A DNA stretch of 64,000 nt from G963674685 sp964591275 (GTDB taxonomy: Bacteria; Lernaellota; Lernaellaia; JACKCT01): assembly GCA_964591275.1 (NCBI GenBank), contig CAZQAE010000027.1, positions 1-64,000 on the forward strand, read 5' to 3'. The stretch's first letter is position 1; the number at the start of each line of letters is the position of its first letter. Shown one piece after another: positions 1 through 7,706 of this stretch. The position numbers were made by a program, and so were the translations under genes. Below the pieces are notes generated by a model, which saw only the letters and a program-made list of their open reading frames with translations, was not told the origin of the DNA and made no database searches.

Positions 1-2
1 GG

Positions 3-164
3 GCTTTTTTCATTTTCCGCTTCTTCGACATCGTGAAACCCTGGCCCGCGCGCATGATCGATACGGGAATGAAGGGCGGCTGGGGCGTGATGCTCGATGA
101 TCTGGCCGCTGGAGTTTACTCATGCGCGGTCATGCACATTCTTCTGGCCGCAGGCGTTATTTAA
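3..164 (+). CDS. pgpA: Phosphatidylglycerophosphatase A, C-terminal end (partial)
   Basis: The frame is open from the left edge to a TAA and gives 53 residues, including RFFDIVKPWPARMID and GWGVMLDDLAAGVY. These match the conserved C-terminal part of PgpA (YutG/PgpA family), a membrane enzyme that dephosphorylates phosphatidylglycerophosphate to phosphatidylglycerol. The D-D pair of GWGVMLDD is a family hallmark. The end is a hydrophobic segment (CAVMHILLAAGVI). The 5' part lies outside the window, so start and operon context cannot be judged. A GC-rich palindrome follows 10 bases after the stop. The family assignment rests on a short fragment, but the motif is distinctive. Confidence 0.82.
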   Translation, partial: AFFIFRFFDIVKPWPARMIDTGMKGGWGVMLDDLAAGVYSCAVMHILLAAGVI

Positions 165-174
165 GCCAGGAATC

Positions 175-196
175 GGGCAGGCGCGGGGGCCTGCCC
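175..196. repeat. GC-rich palindrome after pgpA (REP-like or terminator-like)
   Basis: GGGCAGGC (175-182) is followed by a six-base loop and the perfect reverse complement GCCTGCCC (189-196). No T-run follows, so it is a poor intrinsic terminator. Palindromes of the form GGGCAGGC-loop-GCCTGCCCCTAC resemble dispersed REP-type repeats seen between genes in many bacterial genomes. I see only this copy here. Confidence 0.5.
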
Positions 197-360
197 CTAC
201 ATCCTTCATCCTCCCATCTTTACCCTGACTTTGCACGCTTCGTTCAGTTGCGCGAAAACTCGCCGTCCGTTTTTATTCATCAATAAAACCTGTGCAATTT
301 TTCCCTTTGAATTCAATAGGTTAGGGTCCATTAAGGCTACACATCAACACCATGAAATCA

Positions 361-389
361 TTGACTTTAGCGCCCTTATGCTGTACTAT
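361..389 (+). promoter_or_regulatory. Predicted sigma-70 promoter of gyrB
   Basis: TTGACT (361-366), a 17-base spacer and TACTAT (384-389) match the sigma-70 consensus well. Transcription would begin near 396, giving a leader of about 168 bases before gyrB. In the rest of the 399-base gap (165-563) I see only the palindrome at 175-196; there is no cluster of DnaA boxes. Confidence 0.55.
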
Positions 390-563
390 TCGACTGCGTC
401 AATCGAAGGGCGCAAAATCCGGTTGTAATGACCTGAACTAACCAGCCATTTTTCATTTCTGACAGCCGAAGGAAAAGCCTGGTTTCATCATCGATTCATT
501 TAAGGATAATCGAAATTCCAACCGGAATAGTGCAACAACAAAATCGAAGGCGAACGAAAACAC

Positions 564-3056
564 ATGTCGGACGAAACGAACAAAATAATTGAAAAAGAAA
601 AAGTGGCATTGCTCCAGAATCTGACTCCCAAAGATGCGGGCGACGCAGTCAACGCCAAGACCCACGTTGAGGTGACGGACTCGGACTATTCAGAGAAAAG
701 CATCACGGTTTTGGAGGGTCTGGCCGCGGTGCGCAAGCGACCGGCCATGTACATCGGCTCCACCGGTTCGCTGGGTCTGCATCATCTGGTTTTCGAGGTC
801 GTTGACAACTCCATCGACGAGGCCATGGCGGGCGTGTGCGATAACATCAGAGTCAACATCCATATCGACAATTCCGTTACCGTTAAGGACAACGGTCGCG
901 GCATCCCCACCGGCATACACGAAAAAGAAGGGATACCGGCTGCGGAAGTGGTCATGACCAAGTTGCACGCCGGCGGCAAATTCGACAATAAATCTTATAA
1001 AGTCTCCGGCGGCCTGCATGGTGTGGGTGTATCGTGCGTGAACGCCCTGTCCAAGCAACTAAAACTCGAAATCAGGCGTGACGGAGAAGTCCACCGAATG
1101 GAATTTGCGAGGGGTGCCACTACAACCTCTCTGCACGTCGTTGGAACCACGCACAAGCACGGCACCATCGTCACCTTCAAACCTGATCCTGAGATATTTG
1201 AAGAGCTGGAATACTCCTTTGAAATACTCGCAAACCGGATGCGCGAACTGTCTTTCCTCAATCCCGGACTGACGATCACGATCAAGGACGAAAGAGAGGA
1301 CAAGGAGCGCACCTTTCACTACGAAGGCGGCATCGTCAGTTTCGTGGAATATTTGAACCGCAACAAAAACACGGTTCATTCCGATCCGATTTTCATCACC
1401 GGCAAGCGTGAGTCAGTGTCCGTTGACATCGCGATGCAATATAATGACGCCTACAAGGAGCATATTTACTCCTTTGTCAACAACATCAACACCACCGAGG
1501 GCGGAACGCACATGTCCGGTTTCCGCTCGGCTCTGACGCGCACTATCAACAGCTACGGTGCATCGGCGAAGCTTTTCAAGGACGTGAAAAACAACCTCAC
1601 CGGCGACGACGTGCGCGAGGGGCTGGCCTGCGTGATCGCATGCAGGGTCCCTAATCCGCAATTCGAGGGGCAAACCAAGACCAAGCTCGGCAACAGCGAA
1701 GTGAAAGGAATCGTTGAAAGTCTTATCAACGAAAAACTGGGCGAGTTTTTAGAGGAAAACCCCGCCGTTGCAAAAAAGATCGTTATGAAATCCGTTGATG
1801 CGTCGCGGGCAAGAGAAGCGGCCCGTAGAGCCAAGGAACTCACGAGGCGCAAGAGCGCTCTGGAGTTTTCCTCCCTGCCGGGCAAACTCGCCGACTGCCA
1901 GGAAAAAGACCCTGCCCTGTCGGAATTGTTCATCGTCGAGGGCAATTCGGCGGGCGGCAGCGCCAAACAAGGTCGTGACCGCCGAACGCAAGCGATCCTT
2001 CCGCTCAGAGGCAAGATTCTGAACGTGGAGAAGGCCCGCCAGGACAGAATGCTCTCCAACATAGAAATCGGCACGATGATCATGGCTCTGGGCTGCGGCA
2101 TCGGGACGGAAGACTTCGACATCAGCAAATTGCGCTACCATAAAATCATCATCATGACAGACGCCGACGTGGACGGATCGCATATCCGAACTTTGCTCCT
2201 AACCTTTTTCTTTCGGCAGATGCCCGAACTGGTCGAACGTGGACATCTCTACATTGCGCAGCCCCCGCTTTTTCGCGCCGGCAAGGGAAAAACTTCCACA
2301 TACATCAAGGCCGAAACAGATCTCGACGAGTTTCTTCTCCGCAAGGCCTGCGAGGAGATCGTTGTCAAATCAGACGACAATCAACTGACCGGAGCGCCCC
2401 TGTTGCAGACCATGCGCCTGCTGAGGATTTACAACAAATTTATGATGAGCCTCAAGCGCCGGGGCTTCGATGCCAGGATCATTGAATTCATGCTCGGGCA
2501 GGGAATTACGAAGCGCATGGATTTCACGGATCGCGAGAAAGTCCGCCAATTCGCCGATGATCTGCGGAAAATGGGTTTCAATGCTGGCGAGGTCGAGGAG
2601 CGGCACGAAGACAGCACTTTTTCCTTTCCCGTGACGCATAAAACAAACGGTTGGGAGCGAAAAGTCTGGATCAAGGCCGAAGTGACAGAATCCGTCGAGT
2701 ATCGTCGACTGCTGGAAATTCACGAAAATCTTATCGGGATCGGCGCGGGACCATTCCATGTGGATGACGGCAAAAATCCCGTGACAATTCAAAATATGGG
2801 GGACTTGTTAAGTGCAGTGCTGGATGTCGGCAAACGCGGTTATACGATCCAGCGCTTCAAAGGTCTGGGCGAAATGAATCCGGACCAGCTCTGGGAAACC
2901 ACCATGACCCCCGACAACCGCATTCTTCAACAGGTTCGAGTCGAAGACGATGTTGAAGCTGACAATATTTTCACAATCCTCATGGGCGACCTGGTTGAAC
3001 CTCGGCGCAAATTTATTGAGGACAACGCCCTGGAAGTGGCGAATCTAGACGCATAA
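564..3056 (+). CDS. gyrB: DNA gyrase subunit B
   Basis: GyrB is the ATPase subunit of DNA gyrase and works with GyrA to introduce negative supercoils. Visible motifs, in order: an N-terminal extension of about 45 residues rich in charged residues; the GHKL ATPase site with VVDNSIDEAMAG, DNGRGIPTG and GGLHGVGVSCVNALS; the transducer domain; the TOPRIM signatures EGNSAGGSAKQGRDR and DADVDGSHIRTLLL; and the C-terminal GLGEMNPDQLWETTM that contacts GyrA. Between TOPRIM and the C-terminal motif lies the roughly 150-residue insertion typical of Gram-negative GyrB, which explains the 830 residues (E. coli has 804). GyrB rather than ParE is favoured by this insertion. The start at 564 is in frame with the extension but has only a weak ribosome site (AAGGCGAACG); a later start would shorten only the non-conserved tail. 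No dnaA, dnaN or recF is adjacent. Confidence 0.96.
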   Translation: MSDETNKIIEKEKVALLQNLTPKDAGDAVNAKTHVEVTDSDYSEKSITVLEGLAAVRKRPAMYIGSTGSLGLHHLVFEVVDNSIDEAMAGVCDNIRVNIHIDNSVTVKDNGRGIPTGIHEKEGIPAAEVVMTKLHAGGKFDNKSYKVSGGLHGVGVSCVNALSKQLKLEIRRDGEVHRMEFARGATTTSLHVVGTTHKHGTIVTFKPDPEIFEELEYSFEILANRMRELSFLNPGLTITIKDEREDKERTFHYEGGIVSFVEYLNRNKNTVHSDPIFITGKRESVSVDIAMQYNDAYKEHIYSFVNNINTTEGGTHMSGFRSALTRTINSYGASAKLFKDVKNNLTGDDVREGLACVIACRVPNPQFEGQTKTKLGNSEVKGIVESLINEKLGEFLEENPAVAKKIVMKSVDASRAREAARRAKELTRRKSALEFSSLPGKLADCQEKDPALSELFIVEGNSAGGSAKQGRDRRTQAILPLRGKILNVEKARQDRMLSNIEIGTMIMALGCGIGTEDFDISKLRYHKIIIMTDADVDGSHIRTLLLTFFFRQMPELVERGHLYIAQPPLFRAGKGKTSTYIKAETDLDEFLLRKACEEIVVKSDDNQLTGAPLLQTMRLLRIYNKFMMSLKRRGFDARIIEFMLGQGITKRMDFTDREKVRQFADDLRKMGFNAGEVEERHEDSTFSFPVTHKTNGWERKVWIKAEVTESVEYRRLLEIHENLIGIGAGPFHVDDGKNPVTIQNMGDLLSAVLDVGKRGYTIQRFKGLGEMNPDQLWETTMTPDNRILQQVRVEDDVEADNIFTILMGDLVEPRRKFIEDNALEVANLDA

Positions 3057-3159
3057 TCGCTAATAATGCTTCCGTTGCGACAAAAAACGTCAGTTCGTGG
3101 AAAGATGCCGCAGCTTTCACCTGTTATTTTGTCGAGTTTCGCTTATAATCCCGCGAAGA

Positions 3160-4176
3160 ATGAAAAAGCTCCTCTTCATCCTTGCCGCCGCAGTTATTAT
3201 TTTTATCGCCGCAGAACTTGCGTGCCAATTCGCGCTGCCTGACATTGCCAAAGCGCCGCCCTATATGCGCTTTAGCAATCCCCACAGGGAGCAATCCGGT
3301 TTCGTCCACGATGACAAGCTCTTCTGGAAACTTAAGGCAAACAACCCGATCTGGCAGGTGAATGCCTCAGGTTTTCGCGGACCTGATCTTGCCGGAGAAA
3401 ATCCCAAAGAAGAGATCCGAATCCTTTGCCTTGGAGATTCCTGCACATTCGGCCTAGGCACCGGCGGAGTGCCGTACGAGCAAACCTACCCTGCGCTTTT
3501 GGGCGAAACGCCCCCAGGTTTGCGTGGTGCAAGCAATGCTTCTTTGCGCTTTCGGGGCGTGAATTTTGGATGCCCCGGATACACCAGCTACCAGGGTTTA
3601 GTTTTGCTGAGGCAACGGATTGCGGCGATAAAGCCCAATATCGTCATTGCCTATTTCGGAATCAACGATGGTTTCGACGCCTTCGGATATTCCGACAAGG
3701 ATCAACGCGCTGTTCAATTTTCCACCGGCTCTTTTGGGTCGATGTTCAATAAATCAGCGCTATATTCCTCGCTCACGCGGCTGATAATTGGAGTCAAACA
3801 ACACGCAAAAACAAATCCTCCAATGGCGCAAATCGAGCGAGTCAATATCGGGGATTACCACGAAAATTTGGAAAATATTGCACAAACTGCAAAGAGATTT
3901 GGAGCAAAATCTTTCTTTATCGCCCCACCCTACCTGGAAAGCGATGGAAGTTTGAATTGCGAGATTCATAGAATCCACAAGCCGTCCATTAATGTCATGC
4001 CGGAATTGAGAAACGCGGTCGCTGCCGGCGAGCAGGTCCTTTTCCCCGCTCCCGACAACGTGCACCCCACCCCGGCAGGGCACGCCGCGATGGCCCGGGC
4101 GATTGCAAAACGGCTGGCGCAGGACATGGAATCGAAGCCAGCAACCAACCAACATCCGGCACCGGGGTCAAAGTAA
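3160..4176 (+). CDS. SGNH/GDSL-type hydrolase with N-terminal signal or anchor
   Basis: Predicted secreted or membrane-tethered hydrolase of the SGNH superfamily (esterases, acyl-hydrolases, some acetyl-transfer partners). The start at 3160 gives MKKLLFILAAAVIIFIAAELAC, a typical signal/anchor; starting further upstream at 3097 would bury it. Block I is LGDSCTFGLG (nucleophile Ser), block III is GINDGFDAFG (GxND), and the C-terminal catalytic pair lies in DNVHPTPAGHAAMA (Asp and His). All three catalytic positions are present. A Cys within the signal region could allow lipidation, but the context is not a clean lipobox. The stop is one base before the start of the downstream radical SAM gene, so the two are probably co-transcribed. 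The substrate is unknown. Confidence 0.75.
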   Translation: MKKLLFILAAAVIIFIAAELACQFALPDIAKAPPYMRFSNPHREQSGFVHDDKLFWKLKANNPIWQVNASGFRGPDLAGENPKEEIRILCLGDSCTFGLGTGGVPYEQTYPALLGETPPGLRGASNASLRFRGVNFGCPGYTSYQGLVLLRQRIAAIKPNIVIAYFGINDGFDAFGYSDKDQRAVQFSTGSFGSMFNKSALYSSLTRLIIGVKQHAKTNPPMAQIERVNIGDYHENLENIAQTAKRFGAKSFFIAPPYLESDGSLNCEIHRIHKPSINVMPELRNAVAAGEQVLFPAPDNVHPTPAGHAAMARAIAKRLAQDMESKPATNQHPAPGSK

Positions 4177-4177
4177 A

Positions 4178-5194
4178 ATGCGTTCTTTGATTCTTTTCGT
4201 CACTGCCATCTGCGATTCGCGCTGTCGTCACTGTTTCTACCACGAGCAAATACGCCAAAAACAAGCGGAAGTCATGACCCCGGCAGACTCTCGTCGACTG
4301 GCCATAGCGCTGGGGCCGATAAAAGACCTGTCTCTTTCCGGCGGTGAACCGCTCCTGAGAAAAGACCTCGAAGACTTCCTTGAGCCGGTTTTGCGCATCT
4401 GCAAACCCAGGTCCGTAACTTTTCCCACCGGCGGACTTCATCCAGAACTGGTTGAAAACGCCGCACGGATAATTTTAAGCCATGCACCCTCCGCGAGACT
4501 AACAATGGCTCTTTCCTTCGATGGTCCCGCCGAAGTGCATGACGATATCCGCGGCATTCACGGCGCATATCGAAAGCTCAAAAGGACCTACGAAATTTTG
4601 GCGCCTTTAAGCGAATCGGGCATCCTAAATATTAAACTCGTTTCCACGCTAAACAATCTCAATGAAGGATTTCTGGAAGAAATGTTCCAAAGCGCCGGCG
4701 AAGACTTCCCTGCCGCGAGTTTTCATCATTTGGAAATGATGCGCGGCAAATCACGCGATGCCTCCGTTCGCCCACCCAATCCGGACATTCTTCTGAAAAA
4801 CCGCACACTTATCATTGAGCATTGGAGAAAATATGACGGGTTTTTCGCAAAAGGCGCCTTAAACAGGCTTGCTTTGGCGGCCAAAATACGTCTTCACGAT
4901 TTGTCGGTCGATTGGCTTCATGGAGTCGACAACATGCCGCCGTGTCGGGTTGATAAGACACATCTTGTCGTCTTCGAGACCGGCGATGTCGCTTTTTGTG
5001 AGTTGACCGATCCTATCGGAAATATTCGAGAAATGGATCTTTCCGCGATCTTGAAAAGTTCAGAGGCACGCAAACGAAAGGCCATGATACGTGCGGGGTG
5101 TTCGTGTGTTCATTCGTGTTTCACGCCCTCAAATCTTGTCCGCAGCCCGGTCGAGTGGCCCAGAGTTTTTCGCATGTCAACGAAATTATGCTAA
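4178..5194 (+). CDS. Radical SAM protein (SPASM-like C-terminus)
   Basis: The N-terminus carries the 4Fe-4S cluster motif CDSRCRHCFY (CxxxCxxC), followed by LSLSGGEPLLRKD, which binds S-adenosylmethionine. The C-terminal part has more cysteines (MPPCRVDK, VAFCELTD, CSCVHSCF) that could bind auxiliary clusters, as in SPASM/Twitch proteins. The start at 4178 lies two bases after the stop of the SGNH hydrolase and places the cluster motif about 15 residues from the N-terminus, as usual. Homologues of this shape include peptide-modifying and sugar-modifying enzymes. No precursor-peptide gene is recognisable here, so no substrate is proposed. Confidence 0.8.
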   Translation: MRSLILFVTAICDSRCRHCFYHEQIRQKQAEVMTPADSRRLAIALGPIKDLSLSGGEPLLRKDLEDFLEPVLRICKPRSVTFPTGGLHPELVENAARIILSHAPSARLTMALSFDGPAEVHDDIRGIHGAYRKLKRTYEILAPLSESGILNIKLVSTLNNLNEGFLEEMFQSAGEDFPAASFHHLEMMRGKSRDASVRPPNPDILLKNRTLIIEHWRKYDGFFAKGALNRLALAAKIRLHDLSVDWLHGVDNMPPCRVDKTHLVVFETGDVAFCELTDPIGNIREMDLSAILKSSEARKRKAMIRAGCSCVHSCFTPSNLVRSPVEWPRVFRMSTKLC

Positions 5195-5314
5195 TATAAC
5201 AATTCCACCTTTTGCAATTATTGCTGCATTTGCGACATTATAATTTTCCGGCATTTTTTCTTGACCCTAATTGTTGCTTATGCTATTTGAATACATCGAC
5301 TCGAAGGAGGCGAA

Positions 5315-5359
5315 GTGAGTTTTTGCGATGTCTATAAGGAGAAATGGGACGAGAGCTGA
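5315..5359 (+). CDS. Possible 14-codon leader ORF
   Basis: A strong ribosome site (AAGGAGG, 5304-5310) is followed four bases later by GTG and 14 codons ending in TGA (5357-5359). It reads MSFCDVYKEKWDES and lies 38 bases upstream of the Asp-rich lipoprotein, which has its own strong site. It may be a real translated leader or chance; only the spacing and strength of the site support it. Confidence 0.25.
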   Translation: MSFCDVYKEKWDES

Positions 5360-5397
5360 TGCTTTCACACACTTACCTTTAAGGAGGGTTAAGAGAA

Positions 5398-6093
5398 ATG
5401 AAGAAACTGTTTGCAAGCAAATACCTGATGTTGTTGGCCATCCTCGCATTGTCGTTGAGCATGCTGAGCGTTGTCGCCTGCGGCGACGACGATGACGATG
5501 ATGATGATGACGATGCCGACGACGACACACTTTGGCCGGATGATGATGCCGACGACGATGTCGACGACGACGTTGATGACGACGTTGATGACGACGTTGA
5601 CGACGACGTTGATGACGATGTGGATGACGATGTCGACGATGACGCTGATGACGACATGAGCTGTGATGAGGTTGTCAATGAATTCTTCTTCGAATGTGGA
5701 ATATCGTTCGGCGAATTTGATGACCTTGATCTGCTCGAATGGTGCGGCATGTGCGAAGATTTCGTCAGCGGCGGAAAAACAGATAGCCCCTACTGGAATT
5801 GCCTTGGCGAAGCTGCCTTCGACAGTTGCAATCAAGATGCCATGGATGTTTGTGGCAACCCGGTTGGAACCGGCGGCTGCACTGACACAGTCGCTGATAT
5901 GAGTGGTTGCGGCATCGGATACCAGTTCGAAGGCGGCGTCTTCTGGGTTCCCACGATGGACGTGATGGCCGTCTGTGACCTCATGACCAACGACTGGGCA
6001 TGCATCCAGGGTTGCATAGACGAGGGTGACTGCGTGGGAGATATTGATGGCGTGCTTACTTGCATGAACGAAACCTGCCCGCCGCTGGAATAA
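5398..6093 (+). CDS. Asp-rich lipoprotein A (paralogue of the gene at 6652)
   Basis: The start has an excellent ribosome site (AAGGAGG, 5382-5388). The N-terminus is a lipoprotein signal ending in the lipobox SVVAC (Cys about residue 27), so the protein is probably lipid-anchored. A run of ten Asp follows, then a spacer made of DDDV tetrapeptides, up to about residue 87. The folded part (about 88-231) holds roughly a dozen cysteines and motifs such as SCDEVVNEFFFECG, LEWCGMCEDFVS and SPYWNCLGEAAFDSCNQ. The same motifs occur in the gene at 6652, so they form a small conserved Cys-rich domain that I cannot assign to a known family. A strong terminator follows the gene. The function is unknown; the acidic arm may bind divalent cations or act as a spacer. 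Confidence 0.85.
   Translation: MKKLFASKYLMLLAILALSLSMLSVVACGDDDDDDDDDDADDDTLWPDDDADDDVDDDVDDDVDDDVDDDVDDDVDDDVDDDADDDMSCDEVVNEFFFECGISFGEFDDLDLLEWCGMCEDFVSGGKTDSPYWNCLGEAAFDSCNQDAMDVCGNPVGTGGCTDTVADMSGCGIGYQFEGGVFWVPTMDVMAVCDLMTNDWACIQGCIDEGDCVGDIDGVLTCMNETCPPLE
5551..5658 (+). repeat. 12-bp tandem repeat coding DDDV (nine units)
   Basis: Nine consecutive 12-base units encode seven DDDV, then DDDA and DDDM. GAC and GAT are mixed between units, so the protein repeat is far better conserved than the DNA. Similar stretches lie inside the genes at 6652, 7707, 12449, 30866 and 33510. Confidence 0.85.
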
Positions 6094-6112
6094 ATCTTTT
6101 AACGATCAAAAG

Positions 6113-6140
6113 CGGGAGGGGAAACCCTCCCGTTTTTTTT
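6113..6140 (+). terminator. Rho-independent terminator of lipoprotein A
   Basis: CGGGAGGG (6113-6120), a GAAA tetraloop and CCCTCCCG (6125-6132) are followed by eight T (6133-6140). Confidence 0.93.
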
Positions 6141-6184
6141 GCCTATGCACTTCCATTTTCATCATCGGAAATGAAAATTTTCCC

Positions 6185-6451
6185 TGCGGGGATGACGATG
6201 ATGATTGTGACTGTGAAGATGACGCCTCCTGCGACACCTCGGTCGATTCGTATTCGGGCCTGACGTGGCAGGTGACGGTTTAAGGCGATAAAATGAATTG
6301 GGACGACGCCAAGTCCTATTGTGAAAATTTGACATTGACAGGCGGCGGTTGGCATCTGCCGACCATTTCTGAACTTCACAACCTTATTCGGGATTGCCCG
6401 GCAAGTGAGATCGGCGGTACCCGCCCGCAAATCATTACAGCAACCCATTGA
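6185..6451 (+). pseudogene. Remnant of a DUF1566 (Lcl C-terminal-like) lipoprotein gene
   Basis: A single frame reads CGDDDDDCDCEDDASC, then SYSGLTWQVTV, an in-frame TAA at 6281-6283, then GDKMNWDDAKSYCENL, GGGWHLPTISELHNLI and RDCPASEIGG, ending at a TGA. GLTWQV, MNWDDAKSYC and W-LPT-SEL are hallmark motifs of DUF1566, common in secreted proteins of this kind of bacterium. The signal peptide is missing, a stop interrupts the domain and the C-terminal half is absent, so the gene is dead. It lies between two related Asp-rich lipoprotein genes and begins right after a terminator. The stop is TAA, so selenocysteine does not explain it. Confidence 0.75.
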
Positions 6452-6480
6452 AGCCCTGAAACCGAAACAGGGCTATTTAT
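6452..6480 (+). terminator. Hairpin after the DUF1566 remnant
   Basis: AGCCCTG (6452-6458) pairs with CAGGGCT (6468-6474), and a short AT-rich tail follows. It is probably the old terminator of the decayed gene. The rest of the gap up to 6651 shows nothing else recognisable. Confidence 0.5.
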
Positions 6481-6651
6481 TATCCGGAGCAATTAAGAGA
6501 ATGCGACGGCAACGTATCCCATAGTCCCATAGATTGAATAGACGGCAACAGCTTCCAATGACCTGAATGACGAAGGCAGCGGCGCTTCCTTTCCATAACC
6601 GAACGGTCTATAGTGACGATAGTTAAATGACTCCAACAACGGATTGGGACC

Positions 6652-7332
6652 ATGAAAACTTTGAAAAGTACCCTTCTTATCGGCTTGATTATGAGCCTGG
6701 CCATGGCCATGGCCATAGCCTGCGGCGATGATGATGATGACGATGTGAATGACGACGCGGATGACGACGCGGATGACGACGCGGATGACGATATCGATGA
6801 TGATTCTGATGACGACGCAGATGACGATATCAATGACGATGTCGACGATGACGCTGTCGACGATGATGATGTCGACGATGATGATGACATGAGCTGCGAT
6901 GCGATTGTCAACGAATTATTCTTCGAGTGCGGTCGCACCTTCAGCGACATAAACGACGCTCAGGTAGACGACGTGGGTCTGCTAGAATGGTGCAGCCTGA
7001 GCGAAGAATTTGTCAGCAGCGGAATGACCGACAGCCCCTTCTGGAATTGTGTAGGAGAGGCCTCCTTCGACAATTGTAACCAGGAAGCCCTCGGTTTATG
7101 TTTCGACGTTCCCGGCGCCGGCGGCTGCAGCGACACCGTCAGCGACCTGTACGAATGCGGAGCCACATTAGTTTTTACCGGCGGACTCTATTGGATTCCC
7201 GAAGCGGATATGGCCGCTGTCTGCAATCTCACCGACGTGGATTGGGATTGCTACCAGGCCTGCGCCGATGCTAACTGCCCGGATAACACGGACGACGCTC
7301 TAGCCTGCTTGACCGCCTGCGACGCAGCCTAG
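6652..7332 (+). CDS. Asp-rich lipoprotein B (paralogue of the gene at 5398)
   Basis: The signal peptide has the lipobox-like end AMAIAC (Cys about 24) and is followed by about 55 residues dominated by Asp with D-D-A, D-D-I and D-D-V units. The C-terminal domain repeats the motifs of lipoprotein A: SCDAIVNELFFECG, GLLEWCSLSEEFVSSG, SPFWNCVGEASFDNCNQ and GAGGCSDTVSDL. The two are therefore clear paralogues, kept at about half identity by eye while the acidic arms differ. The ribosome site is weak (TTGGGACC). The gene ends before its own strong terminator, so it is probably transcribed alone. The function is unknown; a lipid-anchored protein with a flexible acidic stalk is the best description. 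Confidence 0.84.
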   Translation: MKTLKSTLLIGLIMSLAMAMAIACGDDDDDDVNDDADDDADDDADDDIDDDSDDDADDDINDDVDDDAVDDDDVDDDDDMSCDAIVNELFFECGRTFSDINDAQVDDVGLLEWCSLSEEFVSSGMTDSPFWNCVGEASFDNCNQEALGLCFDVPGAGGCSDTVSDLYECGATLVFTGGLYWIPEADMAAVCNLTDVDWDCYQACADANCPDNTDDALACLTACDAA

Positions 7333-7376
7333 GAATAGAAGCAACATCAGGCCGAACAACTGAGCTTCACAGAAAA

Positions 7377-7404
7377 CGGGAGAGTTTCCTCTCCCGTTTT
7401 TTTT
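7377..7404 (+). terminator. Rho-independent terminator of lipoprotein B
   Basis: CGGGAGAG (7377-7384) and CTCTCCCG (7389-7396) flank a TTTC loop and are followed by eight T. Confidence 0.93.
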
Positions 7405-7484
7405 GCTAGTTCACTTCAAATTTCCGACATTGGAAATGCAGATTCTCCATTCATGCCCACATGATGAAATCCACCGGACTTTAG

Positions 7485-7513
7485 TTTACTTACAATTCAC
7501 GATAGGCTAATAT
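7485..7513 (+). promoter_or_regulatory. Predicted promoter of the first giant lipoprotein
   Basis: TTTACT (7485-7490), a 17-base spacer and TAATAT (7508-7513). The start of transcription near 7520 leaves a leader of about 187 bases. This promoter, the terminator at 7377 and the hairpins at 7581-7646 are all I see in the 374-base gap 7333-7706. Confidence 0.5.
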
Positions 7514-7580
7514 GACCGTGTGAAAATGCCATTGTTTTTTTGGTTTTTCTTTGGAATATAGTTGATTGATAAATGGATGC

Positions 7581-7646
7581 TATTACCCGGTGCCCACCAT
7601 GCGAGGGCACAGCTGACGGACGGCTGATCGCAATGGCTCCAGATCA
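7581..7646 (+). other. Candidate structured mRNA leader
   Basis: Three short inverted repeats follow each other: GTGCCC (7590-7595) with GGGCAC (7605-7610), CAGC (7610-7613) with GCTG (7623-7626), and TGATC (7625-7629) with GATCA (7642-7646). Neighbouring stems share bases, so they would compete. No known riboswitch core is recognisable. Confidence 0.3.
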
Positions 7647-7706
7647 ATCACCAGATTCATTTCCGTCTTGAACAAGGCGGCGTACCCCTACGCAGGGAGG
7701 TTTCCC

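Noticed and set aside
231..428. 65-codon + strand frame between pgpA and gyrB
   Set aside because: It spans the predicted gyrB promoter, has no ribosome site and no recognisable features.
165..563. Replication origin next to gyrB
   Set aside because: No dnaA, dnaN or recF, no cluster of DnaA boxes and no AT-rich unwinding region were seen in the gap.
6281..6283. In-frame stop in the DUF1566 remnant as a recoded codon
   Set aside because: It is TAA, not TGA, no SECIS-like stem follows and both ends of the domain are missing. Decay is simpler.
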